Part shown: positions 10,214 through 24,200 of the stretch, piece after piece | Position numbering within the stretch: position 1 is the first letter of the stretch | Layout of the letters: the number at the start of each line of letters is the position of its first letter | Assembly: GCF_902686445.1 (NCBI RefSeq) | Contig: NC_062214.1 | Location: forward strand, 89,384,738 to 89,448,737 | From: Sciurus carolinensis | Lineage: Eukaryota; Chordata; Mammalia; Rodentia; Sciuridae | Reading direction: 5' to 3' | DNA: 64,000 bases | Translations under genes and position numbers: made by a program | The notes under the pieces: generated by a model | The model's database searches: none | Told to the model about the DNA's origin: nothing | Seen by the model: only the letters and a program-made list of their open reading frames with translations

Positions 10214-13200
10214 AAAGAAATTTTTTAAAAGTTTGGCATCTTCCTTTATAGAATAGGCATCGTTTATTTTGGTAAATCTACAAATGGAATATCTAATTTC
10301 TGACAATCTACTGAATAAGTGAAGTTTTATTGTTAAGATCTTCTGAATTGGTAGTTAGTAGGTAGCACAGTTTCATTTGCAGTTGTGGTCATAGAGGAGA
10401 AACGCAGAAAAAAAAAAATTAATAGCCAGACTTTGTGTACCATGTGACTTCAGCCTTTTGATGTTTTTCCTTCTTTGAAAAAAAGAAGAATCTAATTTTG
10501 AGATTTACTGTACCCTGAGTACAAGGGACTGGACTTAAATCCACTTAGATTCATTAAATGAATGAGTTCTAAACACAGTAATAGAGGTGGTAGTTATTAG
10601 TGATTATTTTTATAACTATATACTATCAAATTTGTTTAAATGTGGAAATTTTCTTAACCAAGACTTCAGACATCTGGACTATGTCCTCATTATCTGAGTG
10701 AGTAAAGCCTGTCTCATTTTGACATTACATGAAATATTTCATTATCACACAGAATCTGAAAAAGCTGATGTCAGAACTAAATCATTATGTACCAGTTGTT
10801 GGTACCTAGAAAAGGAAATTGTCTGTAGTCAATTGACAATCTTCCCCAAAGATGAAATCTTTCCAGGGAACCTCCATTAAATAGAAGCAAGTTGCTAATC
10901 TTGGTATTTCACATTATGTAACCACCTAATACTTCCTTAATGGCCTGTTATCAAATTACTGGTTTAGACTAGGAGAACAAAAATAATATTTCCAGGGATG
11001 CCTGGGAAGCCCACTTGCCACAGGATTGCCCTGAAGCAATGAGGAAAAAAAGGAAGAAGGTTTTGCAGTTACCATCTATTGTTCATATATTTTATTGGCT
11101 TTTTCATATTATAAGTTAAATATGCATTTTTTAAATGTCTTATACATTTCTGGTCAAATGGCCTATTATAGATACAATTTTAAAGTGGTTGTCATTTTAG
11201 TTGCCTGAGGATAGGATTTGTCCTCTTTAAAAGTAAAGTGGGCTGCGGGGAGTAACTCAGCGTTTACAGCACTTACCTAGCATGTGCAAGGCCCTAGATT
11301 CAATCCCTAATATGACAAGAAAAAAAAAAGGCAAAGTTCAGACTTTGGGGCTGGTACTTCCTAGGAACACATATGAAATGGGTCATGCCATTTTTTTTAC
11401 TTTGGTATTTTAGGTACCAATTCCTTATCTAATACATGGAGTTCCAGTTTTAGTACAATTAAGTAAAATTTGGCATGCGTGTTTGTCCTTTTTTTTAAGT
11501 GTTCAGAGGCAAGCATTTTAAAAAATTAATAAAATGAACTAGAGTAAAATGCCCAGATTTTAAATACATAGTTCCCTAAGTCAGAACAAATGCATATACC
11601 TATGTAACCACTACTACCATTAAGATATAAAACATTCTTATCACCCCACAAAGTTTCTTCATACCCCTTTCTAGAAATGAAAATGTTGTTATATGAAACT
11701 ACTTTAGTCATGTAATTTAATGTTCAAACCTCCTGTCTCTTTTCGCAAACAGGTTGTTCTAGTGACTGATGGCTGTCTTGGCATTGGTAGAGGGTCACTG
11801 CGACATTCCTTAGCTACTCACAATCAAAGAAGTGAAAGCAACAGGTTTCCACTACCTTTTCCTTTCCCGTCTAAGTTATATATCATGTGCATGGCAAATT
11901 TGGAGGAGGTAATACCTTTTACTAAGTTCTTTTTAGTTTGATTAGGTAAATTTTAGGGCTCAATTTATGATGAGTACTTTATTGCATATGCTGTAACACC
12001 GTGCTCTGTTGGTTTCATGAGACTGGCACAGTTTATATTTGAAATGACTCAATCTGGGCATATAGCTCAGTGGTGGAGCATTTGCCTAGTATGCCTGAGA
12101 CCCTGTCTCTATCTCTAGCACCAAAAGAAAAGAGGAAAGGGAAGGGAGGAGAGAAAGGAAAAAGGAAGAAAGGAAGGAAAGGGAGAGAAACAAAGGGAAA
12201 GGACAAAATAAGACTGTACTCTAGCTCTTAAATGCTCTGAAATTTCAGTTTCCCTATCTCAGGAACATAGCTGGAGTTGTTATCCATCCTGCTGATGAGT
12301 CATGAAAGGTCAAGCTCTTTTTGGTGTTACTTATTTGTCTTACTCAAAAATTATTTTATCCATTCTAGAAATGTTGCTTTTTTGATAGAATAACATGCCA
12401 TTTCATATATTTTATGTATATGAACACTTTTCTTCCTGTTTTCCTATTTATGTGGGAGAGAGATTTAACTTTTCTTTACCTTAGTTTTTCTCTCTGTAAA
12501 ATGTAGATAATGATGGTTCTTGCCAAAAAATGTTAAAAACACTTTGAAGGGAAGACGCTGTATAAATCCAAATTGTGATCTCCTCTGAGAATCTTCACAC
12601 AACTTCTTCTGAATGGAATAGCTCTACTGTTGTCATTTTATGTAACATTCCTCTTTGATCACCTTGAGTCAAATTGTTATGGTTAGTTTTTTTCCTATTG
12701 GCTGTTAAGAAAATCATTTATTTTTTGCCTGTGTTACTATGATGGGTGTGACTTTGGTGTGTGGATAGTAATCTGGTAATTTGTGCCACTTTAAAGGAAT
12801 CATCTCTTTTGCTTTGTAGCTTCAGAGCACTGATTCCTTGGAATGCCTTGAACGTCTCATAGACTTAAACAATGGTGAAGGGCAAATTTTTACTATTGAT
12901 GGCCCCCTGTGCTTGAAAAATGTACAGTCTATGTTTGGGTGAGTATATGCTTAAAGCTTTTTTGTGTTCTTTGCAATCCAATATTATAATTTGATATCCA
13001 GAAGGAATATTTGCTTTACTCTAATTGTGTGATTTCATTTTCTCCAAGTTGCCCATTTCTCAGATAAAATGATTGGTAATAGTAATTTTTGAAAGCTTAC
13101 TCTTTTAAATTAAGCATGACTAAATATGTAATTCTTATAGATATTGACTTTCTTACAGTAATTCAGCAATTTCAAAAATTAACTTGCTTTGGGGCTTCTC

Positions 13201-16200
13201 AGAATTGAAATTTCCTCATCAGCAATGTCAGATTGTAATCTCTTTCATAGACGGTCTCTTTCATAGATTGGAGTTAATGTAATGGGAAAATAAATTTGCA
13301 TCATGAAATATTACTGCTCTATTAATCCTCATATCCTAGAAAACTGATAGATCTGGCTTATACACCTTTCCATGCTGTTCTCAAGTGTGGCCACCTAACC
13401 GCTGATGTACAAGTCTTCCCCAGACCAGAACCTTTCGTTGTAGATGAAGAAATTGATCCTATCCCCAAAGTCATTAATACAGGTAACTTTAAAAAAAAAA
13501 AAACTTTTAGTTTTCTATACTTCTATCTTGTGATTTTTACTTCATTCTCCATCCAGGAGGATTGAAAAGAATCATATATTTTGAAACAAGGGTGCTATTG
13601 TCATTAGCACTTTGGATCAGTGGATTACCGAAGGGGTGGCAGATTATTGATCTTTTATGGTTAGGTCATGAGTTAATCTCAATCCTAGATCATTATAACC
13701 ACAAATTACTTGAGTTGGAAATCATGCCCATACTCATTAGCATTGAAATCCTCGAGCTGATTCTTAATAGAGATTCTGAGATTTATTAGCATCATAACTA
13801 AGGTCATATAAGAAGGGATTTCTGGGGCTAGGATTGGCTCAGTGGTAGAGCTCTTGCCTAGCATGTGTGAGGCACTGGGTTCGATTCTCAGCACCACATA
13901 TAAATAAATGAATAAAATAAAGGACTATCAACATCTAAAAAAATGTTTTAAAAAAATAAAAAAAGAAAAGGGCTTTCTTCTAGATGTGACTTGAAGACTC
14001 TTACCATGTCACTCTATTGTTGTCTCTTATCGATGGGTGAATTCCTTGAATGGTGGGTACATGTTTAACCTCTTAGGGACAGATACTATCACTTTCAGTC
14101 ACTGCTGCAGCCTCAGTGCCTATTATAATGTTGACACTTAGTAGATACTTTAATAAATGATTAAAATTAAGTGTGCAGTAAATGTTCATTTTGGGAGCAT
14201 AGCGATTATAGAATGAAGGTCTGGGAGCAGGCATTTCGCTTTTTGTGCTTTTAACTTTTGATTATCTGGAAGCAAGGTATTCACCTGTTTTCATTGTGAC
14301 TACACTGCACTATACTAAGTTGCACCAAATATTTTGTTGCCCTCAACCCAGTTAAATATGACTTCTTTCTCACCCTTTTTTGATGAGTAATTTGAATAGG
14401 ACTTTTCTTGAATATAATTTTTAGCCTAAGACCTTTGTTACAGCTTATGTTTAAAGTACTTTAAAATATAGTAGGCTTTTTTCTACTCAAATGAAAAGTA
14501 TCCAGCTGCTTGTCCTGATTCGTTTGTTACCTAACCAAGGGAGGTAATGACAGCAAACCTCCAGAGAAGCACACTTCCTACTTGCATTTGAAGTACATTA
14601 TACTCACACAATTCTGATTTTTTTAAAATTGTTTTGAGAATATTGGTGCATTTGTGCTTAGAAGAAAGACTGAAAAGCAATTCAGTAAAGTATTAATTGA
14701 AGTTTCCTTTTATGATAAATAATGAGTGATTCTATTTTCTTTATAATTTTTAGTGTTTTCCAAGTTTTATGTTAATTATCTATTTATACAATCAGAAAAA
14801 AAATTTTTTTTTAGAGTTTTGGTTACAGTCAGGCACAGTGGCCACACCTGTAATCCCAGCGAGGGAGGCTGAGACAGGAAGATTGAGAGTTTAAAGCCAG
14901 CCTTAGCAAAAGTGAGGTGCTAAGTAATTCAGTGAGACCCTGTCTCTAAATAAGATACAAAATAGGGCTGGGGATGTGGCTCAGTGGTTGAGTACCCTTG
15001 AGTTTAATCCCTGGTATCAACCCCCACACACACACACAAAAAAGTTTTGATTACAACTTTTATTTTTTATTCATTTTAGGTTTTCAACAAAAACTTTTGG
15101 TCATTAATAGAGTTTCTATAGAGCCAAGAACTCATTGTCATACTGGCTTTGTTAAGAATGTATTTCTTTCTCAGAGAAATGTTTTTAATAGAATGTCTTT
15201 ACTTTCCAAAAAAGGTTGAAGAAATTTGTAGAAATGTTGGATTTTAATGCCCCATGGTGACCTGAATACTGTACAGAGGATTTCACCTTTAAGTATTTGC
15301 CTTGACTGGGAGGACCTAGCCTCATAAAAATAAAGTTTTCCTAATTCATGATATAACCTCAATTCATCAAATAAAAGATAATTATCATTATTTCCTGAGC
15401 TATTTAAAATGCAAATGGTTGGTTATCCATTACAGAAAAGTCCAGTAATATTCCCAGTCAACGTATTTGAAATTTCTACCAAAACATGTTTATAAAATCT
15501 AATACATAGAAAACAATGTACTTTCCCATATTATAAATTACTATTATGTTGATTCATTCCTTTCAGATTTGGAAATAGTGGGATTTATTGATATAGCTGA
15601 TATTTCAAGTCCCCCCGTTCTCTCCAGACATCTGGTCTTACCTATAGCACTTAACAAAGGTGAGTTTTCTTCCTTTATCACTGATATCTAAGAAGCATCA
15701 TATTAGCTAAAGTTATTCCTTAATATCGTAGGTTAGCCCATTTTGTAGAATCTGAAGGAAAGGTATAGTTGCCAAATTGAATTTTAGAAAATGGAATGTT
15801 GTATATCAGAAAAGAAATTCTGCTATTTTACACCATGAGAACACTTTTGACACGTATTTGCTGTGTATTGGTTTGTGAACTCATAGTGGAAGTCCTTTCT
15901 AAAGACAGTTAATACTTAGCCAGGTATAGTGGTGCATGCCTATAATCCCAGCAACTTGGGAGACTGAGGCAGGATGATTGAAAATTCGAGACCAGCTTCA
16001 GCAATTTAGGGAGGCCCTAGGCAATTTAGGGAAACACTGTTTCAAAATAAAAAGGGATTGGGATATAGTTCAGTGGTTAAGTAGCCCCCCCCCCATTAAA
16101 TTCCCAGTACCAAAAAAAAAAAAAAAAGAGAGAGAGAGAGAGAGAGTACTTAGTTCCTCCCCCAGGGCTCTGCCTTTCCTAATAGGAGTATGCTGAGAAA

Positions 16201-18235
16201 GCCAAAGTAGTTATCAGAAGGTTGCTTGATAAATGTGGAAGTCAAATGCAGCTTAATAAGAGAAAGAACACATCTGTTCTTTCTTTACTCATGCCAAGCA
16301 CATACTAGATACTCAAATACTATTAAATGAACAGATGAGCCTCTTATGAGACCTCATTATTGCAGAAAATACCTCTTTAGGAACTGAAAAGTCATGCCCC
16401 CAAATTCAACATCCATGGAGTATGCTAGCCTCTAACTCCTTAAAAATCCCTTTTTTCTTTTCTAAGCTAACTGTCTACCTTATATTTATCAGCTCTCTCC
16501 AGGACATATAGAATCAATCAGCTCTCTACCTACTGAGTTGTGATCATGTTCTGTTAATGCCTAGATTGGGTATTCCTTAACCACTCAATCACATATTTAT
16601 AGACAGAATCTTGATATGCACCCACAGATGACTCATTGTGATCATTGTGTTTATAATTTACCTGTGCTTTCAGAGAACAACCAAATTTATCCTCTTTCTA
16701 AGGACCTGGGAGAATTCTCCTTGCCCATATAATTGCCAAGAAAGAAAATTAGCAATAAAGTGTTTAGGTAAGGGAACAGTAGGAAGAAAAACACAGGAAG
16801 GCAGAACAAGACCATGCTGTAAGGGTTGTTGAATAGCAAGCTAAACTGGAAATTTCTTCCTGTTGAAGTAGAAAGTCTTTGAACAAAACTGATTGGTTAA
16901 ATTTTCCTGGAAGGACATTTAATTGTAAGAAGATTCATCTTTCAATAGAGAACCTAGAGTTGGGGAGTCCAGTCAGGATGTTTATAGAATAATTGTGTAC
17001 CTTTGGGGACTTGCATCCTTGTGCTGTGTGAAGGCTGTCAGTAGAACACCGTTAACATCTCTGTACCAAATTCTGTTTAGACAGATGCCTAAAACCTCCA
17101 GTTCCTACTGGAACTCTGGAAAACGGATTTTTTTGTGTAACATCTTTTTTTTTTTTTTTTTTGCGGTGCTGGGGATTGAACTCAGGGCCTTAGTGCTTGT
17201 GAGGTGAGCACTCTACCAACTGAGCTATCTCCCCAGCCCTGTGTAACATCTTTATGGACATAAAATTCATAAACCATATACTTCCCCCACTCAAAGTGTA
17301 TAACTTAGTGATTGTAGTTATTTATAGAGTTGTACAACCATCATCACAATTAATTTTAGAACCTTTTCATCACCTCTAAAAAAGAAACCCTGTTCTCTTT
17401 AACTACCAACTCCCAGCCCCCTGGCCCTAGATAATTACTAATATCCTTTCTGTCTCTGTAGACTTGTTCTTCTGAATTTTTAATATAAATGGAATTCATA
17501 TAATATTTGAAAAGTAATTTTTATATAGACATTGGAAAACTGGCATGAGTTTTTTCAGCTTTTTATAATATTCCTTTACAACTCCTGTGAGCCCAGAAGT
17601 CGCCAAGAGTATTATTGGGGTTTGGAGTTTTTGTAGTTGATCTCAATCTAACCTGTTTGCTTTTTTGCAGAAGGCGATGAGGTGGGTACTGGCATCACTG
17701 ATGACAATGAAGATGAAAATTCAGCCAATCAGATTGCAGGCAAAATACCCAACTTCTGTGTCCTGCTCCACGGCAGCCTAAAAGTAGAAGGAATGGTGGC
17801 AATTGTTCAATTAGGGTAGGAGACTTTGTTTACATTTAGTTGAATGAGAGGAAAAATCAGTTCATTAGGTGAAGTGTTTTGTAGACTTTTCTGAAAAATA
17901 TAGAAAGGTCCTAGTCACCTTTTTCTTCTCTCTTCCCCCGTGTCGTTCCCTTCAAAACTACTCTTTTTAAATCATCCCCAGAGTAAGTGTGGAGCTGGGT
18001 TTGGTGTTCATGCTTTGATCTCAGCATTCCAGAGGCTAAAACAGGAGGATCACAAGTTTGAGACTAGTCTCAGCAACTTAGCAAAACTGTCTGAAAATAA
18101 AAAAGAGTGGAGCATTTGGCTCAATGGTAAAAAACAAGGTGGGGTGAGAAATGTTGTAGAAAGAGAATAAGTGTGGAATGAACCTTTTCAGTATTTTGCT
18201 TATTTATTATATTCTTTCTCAGTTTTCCTATTTTT

Positions 18236-18267
<32 letters not shown>

Positions 18268-21200
18268 GGCAGGAATAGGGTTTGAAGCAGGTCCTTGCAC
18301 AAGCAAGGCAAACAATCACTGAACTGAATTCCCAGCCAGCCCAGATTTCTTCTTTTTAAGTCCTATCTAGGATATCTGGGTTCTCGTTATAGTAATGCTG
18401 CCAACTTATTATAATATCTTAGGTAGAATTCATGAACTCTACATCTATAAAATAAAGGAATAAAACTAAAGGAAAAAAATGCTGATAATATTGAGCATTT
18501 TACCCTGTGTGAGACACTCTTCTAGGCACTTTACATATGTTAATTCATTTTATCCCTCACAACAGACCATGTAAGTAGTCTCAACATTAACCCATTTTAT
18601 AGTTGAAGAGTCAGAGAGGTCAGCCTCTCTGAGATCAAGGAACTTGCCCAAGCTTACACAGCTAGTAAATAAAAGTGCCGGGTTTCTTACCCATGCATTC
18701 TTACTTCTGAACCCATACTGGTAACAACTCTTCTCTATTCCTTCCCTATGAGGTAAGTGTTTCTACCTTTTACATTCTCTGCAGACTTGAAATTTGAAAA
18801 GCTGTCTGTTTCCCTTTCTCTAACATCTACCTTAGAAAAGAAGAGGTAACCGATCACCTGACCATCACCTGAGGTGGTGATTGGTATAGAAATTCCTGGG
18901 GGTTAATATGAATCACAGGAAGCATGTTTTTATTTCTCTTTTAAGTCTGAAAAGAAGAAGAATGGGATTCTTGTTCATCTACTGTGTAGTTCTTGGCACT
19001 CAAGCTACTGGTATTGACTCTGAACGTGAGAATCACCTGGGGTGCTTTGAGAAGCTGGGAACAGAGTGTTTAAGTAACAGAAGGATGGATGGCCTTGTGC
19101 CCTGTGTTATAAGGGCCTCCCTGTGTTGGCCTGCTGTGACTCTGGGAGGCAGCTGAAAGGACCTGTAGGCTGCAGCTTTTATTCCTCATCCCCCTACAGT
19201 TACTTTCTACTCTTTGTGTGTGGGTTGTTTTTTTTTTTTTTTTTTTAATCTTTTAAACTGCTTTTTTTTTTTTTTTTTTTTTTTAACATTTGCCTTAATA
19301 ATAATTAATGTCCCAGAGGAATGTAAATATCACACAGCAGTAATCATTTTCAGATTTGGGATTTGGCTTTGGTAAAAGTTATATGCCTGATTTCAAAGCT
19401 AAAGCCTGTTTCTCTCAAGAGAAAAACATAATCTAGATTTATTTAACTTGACAGTCCCAGGCTTTATGTTCTTTTGATCTTTTGTCTTTTCTCCATCTAG
19501 TCCTGAATGGCATGGAATGCTCTACTCCCAAGCTGACAGCAAGAAGAAATCAAACCTCATGATGTCTCTCTTTGAGCCTGGCCCAGAACCTCTCCCATGG
19601 CTAGGGAAAATGGCACAACTGGGTCCTATTTCAGGTATTACCCTGATCAGATTTTACTTTACTTTTTCTTCTCTACCATTCTGAATGTCTCTGACTATAG
19701 CCAGGGAGCTGCTTGGGTCTCTTCTTGGTGGGCTGTGGTCTCTGATGCTGGATGTGTGGAGATTCCCAGGAGAGTTTGATGTTTGAACTCAACTTGTATA
19801 GCTTAGGGGAAACCAGTATTTAAGTTGCTTTAAGTAAATAAAAACTCTTTAACTGCTTAGAGTCAAAAGCCACTCTCCATTTTTTTTTTTTTTTTTTTTC
19901 TTAATGTACAATTTTTGGCCCAAGTAATCCCTAGTCATTCTTTTTTCTTGTCATCTTGTCTTTTCCTCCTCTTGCATTGCAGTTTCCAAGATATTGTTCT
20001 TTGCCTTCTTCTTTTGGGTTCTTAATCTCTCTTGGTTATTTCTTCAGAGATAATAGTTCCATACTCCCTAAATCCTTAAACTAGTCCCACCTCATCGCTC
20101 CTTGAAATTTGCATGTTTTATTTCCAGTTCTCAGTTGAACCTCTCCATCTGGGTATTCTGCCTTAGTCTCAAACTCAACATTGTTTTTTCTTTTTACAGA
20201 AACCATTTTTCTTTTACCCCTTCTCCTTAAACTGTTCCTTTGGATTTTGCTCCTCTTTTTGATGAGGACTTTGTGGTGTTAGGTCCTCAGGTTCCAACTA
20301 GAGAGTTATCCTTCACTCATTTGGGCCCATTTCAGTTTGAGGGACACCTCCAATCTATTTGGGATAGAAGAGTTAGCCAGAGTTGTTCAAAATCTAGTAG
20401 GAAGTGGACTAATAAACAGACTACACAAGATAAGTATAGTCTGGAGGAGATGATGATCAGATCTACTCTTCCTAGAGGACTCAAGAAAATCTAGGGAGAG
20501 AACCCTAACTGGGTTTTGAAGAAAAGGAGAAATTTGCAGAGCTGAAGAAGGAGGAAAGGGCCTCTAGGGAAAATAGAACACCTATAGGAAGGAAAGGTGC
20601 TGGAGCGCTGATTGGGAGTGTGGGCTGGGAGTTGAGGCAGATGATAGATCAGAGGCTGGCAGCAGCTAGAGCAGAGCAGACCTCATTTAAATGAGAAATG
20701 CCAAGATTTTAGTTTGCAAATACCAGGAAGCCACCGAAGAGGAGTAATGTGATCAGATTCTTCGAGCTATGGTGATAACAGTGAGGGTACTGGTGAGGAG
20801 ACTTCATATTCAGATGCTGGTGCCCCTGGAGTTGTGCAAAATAACCTTAATCCAAGTGAGAGATAAGAAGTTTGCATTTAGAGCCAGATGTGGTGCATAT
20901 ACCTATAATCTCAGTGACTCAGGAGGCTGAAGTAGGAAGATAGAAGGTTTGAGGCCAGCCTGGGCAACCTATTGAGACCCTGTCTCAAAATAAATTTTTT
21001 AAAAAGGACTGAACATGTAGCTCTGTGGTAGAGCATTTGTCTAGCATATGTGAGGCCCTGGGTTCAATCCCCAGTACCCCACCCCAAAGAAATTTGCATT
21101 TAGAAAGATAACTCTGTGAAATGTAGATTTGAAAAGGCAATGGCATCCTGCAGTTAGAAGTCACTATAATAGTCCTGGAGATGCAAAGATGAGAGCCAGA

Positions 21201-24200
21201 ACAGCGCAGTGACTGGGAGTGAAAATAATGAGGAGGTAGCATCAATAGTGTTTGCATATGAGAATGATCCCAGGCTTCCAACCTGGGTTACAGAGTGAAA
21301 GGTTGTCTATTAACTGAAATAGAGAATAGGAGATAAAGAGTAGATTTGGGAAGAACATATTTTTGCATGTTGAGTTTGTGCCTATGAGACATAGGTAGAT
21401 GTGCTTAAAGACAATTCCTGAGAGAATCTGGAGTTCAGGACAGAAGAGCTGAAGATTGAATTTTTAGTTTTAAGCGTATCATTGATGTTACTGTGGTCCA
21501 CAAACTTCAGATATTGTGTACAAAAATAAACACTGTTTAGAAATTCTACTTCCTAGACCTACCCGCTGGAGATTGTGATTTAGTATGTTGGTCTGGATTC
21601 AGGCCCAGGAACTTGCAGCTTTAATATTACCCAAATGGTTAGAATCCAGGTGGTCCTTGACCATCTTTTAAGAAGCCTCAGGAAATACACATAGTTTAAG
21701 GGAAAAAGAGAGCAAGGACCAAATTCCTGGAAAGCACCAACTACTAAGGTCAATGAAAAGGATATAAGAAGGAATAAGCAGATAAAAGAGGGAAAATAGA
21801 AGAGTGATGTCACAAGAGACAAGAGGAGAAAGCAGCTCCTCAAGTAGTACCCTCCAAAGTCTCATCCACACCGGCATGTCAGCTAAAGTCTGAAGAAAGC
21901 CCTTGGTTGGCAGTGTAACTCAGTGGTTGAGCACTGGCCTACAGCATTCACAGGACCTGGTTTTGATACCTACCCCCACAAAAAAGAAGCAAAGAAAGAC
22001 CTTTGTGCTTGAGACTTAGAGAAGATGTTAACAAAAATAGACCCCAAAAGCTAAAGTAAGAGTCTACAAACTTTCAGTAAAGGCATGGTTACTAAATATT
22101 CTCAACTTTATAGGCCACAGCCTATGTGGTCTTTGCTACAGACATTTAACTGCCACTGTAACACAAAAGTACCAATAGGTCATATGCAAATTAATGGGAG
22201 TGACTGTGTTCTAATAAAACTGTATTTATTGGACTCTGAAATCAGAATTTGATATAACAGATGTCATGAAACATTATTCTTCAGTCATTTAAATACAAAA
22301 CCATCTTTTTTTTTTCCTTGAGACTGAGTGTCACTATGTTGCCCAGGCTGGTCTCAAACTCCTGGACTCCAGCAATCCCCCTGTCTCATCCTCCCAAGTT
22401 GCTGGGACTATAGGTGGGCACCACAATACCCAACTAACAAACTTTCTTTTTTTGGTATTGGGATATTGAAGCCAGGGACTCTACCACTGAGCTATACCCC
22501 CAGTTTTATTTTTTATTTTTATTTTAGGGTCTCACTAAGTTACTGAAGTGTCACAAAGTTGATGAGGCTAGCCTTGAACTTGTGATCCTCCTGCCTCAGC
22601 CTCCTGAGTTGCATGGATTACAGGGTGTGCCAGCACACCCAGATAAAAACCATGCTTAACTCAACAAACAGGCAGTAGGTCATAGTTCATTTCTTGATCT
22701 GAGATCCAAGAACTGGAGTTTTTAAAGCTGGAGCATCTGGAGATGTAGCTTAGCGGTAGAGAGCTTGTCTCACATGCACAAGGCCAATCCCCAGCACCAC
22801 AAAAAATAAAAATAATAATAATGAATAAATTAAAGTTTTAAGAGTAATAGAAACCAAGAGGAACAAAGAGGACATTGCTGGCTGTAAATAAGTAAGAAAA
22901 AGGGCAGTAATTGGAGGAGAACACAGAACCAATGGTAGAGGAAATGTGTGTGCACGAGGGTATACACGAATTCCTCATGTCCTTCATCTTGTCTCTGTAG
23001 CATTCCTATATTCATTCTGCCTTTCATTCTTGTTCTTGCTGTGTTTTGGCTTTACCTTTCACTTAAACCAGAAGTTAACTGTCTGTAGCCTACAGACCAA
23101 ATTGGCCCATTGCCTGTTTTTTAAAATAAGGTTTTACTGAAACAGTCACACGTATTCATTAACATTATCTATGGTTGCCTCCCTGCTACAATGCAGACTG
23201 GAGTATGTCAGCAACTGGGCTGGGTGGTGCACAACTGTAATCCCAGCGGCTCAGGAGGCTGAGGCAGGAGGATCACGAGTTCAAAGCCAGCCTCAGCAAA
23301 AGTGAGGCACTAAGCAACTCAATAAGACCCTGTCTCTAAATAAAATACAAAACAGGACTGGGGATGGGATGTGACTCAGTGGTCGAGTGCCCCTGAGTTC
23401 AATCCCTGGTATCCAAAAAAAGAAAAAAAAAAAAAAGAAAAAGAAAAAGAAAGAAAGCATATGACTTGTAAAGTCTGAAATATTTATTGTCTGGTTTTTA
23501 AAAATATTTTTAGTTGTAAATGGACACAGTACCTCCATTTTACTTTTTTATGTGGTGCTGAGGGTCCAACCCAGTGCCTCACATTTGTGAGGCAAGTGCT
23601 GTACCACTGAGCTAGCTACAGCCTATTTTCTGTTCTTTTACAGAACATGTTACCCAACCACTGACCTAGACTACTGTGATACTTTTCACCAACGATGTTT
23701 ATCCATAATTTAAGATAGTAGCATTCAGACTCCTTGTTTTTTCCTTTCTCTGGGCCTTTTCTTCCTTTCAGTGGGGATAATAATAACTAACATTTTATTG
23801 AACTTCATGCCATGCACTGTTCATGCTAGACACAATGAGATATATCACCTCACTTAATTCTCACTACAATCTTAAGAAGTTGGGGTGACATTATGATTAC
23901 AAATAATAATGAATAAGATCTACCTTAGAGGGCTGTTGAGAGAATTTATCAAGGGAGAATATGTAAAATGTCTGATATACAATAGATGCATAAGGATGGA
24001 TATTGCTGTTTTTGTGTTTTTCAAAGCACAACATGCAAAACAGTACTCCCAGTCACTCCTACTCCTAATTCTGTTCATAGAGACAACTTTAAACATTTTT
24101 GGGGACTCGGGATTGAACCAGGAGTGCTCAACCATTGAGCTACATCCACAGCCATTTTTATTTTTTTAGTTTAAGACAGGGTCTCACCAAGTTGCTTAGG

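Noticed and set aside
10088..10306. Open frame with Cys-Val and Arg-Glu repeats
   Set aside because: A translation of the (CT)n(CA)n microsatellite.
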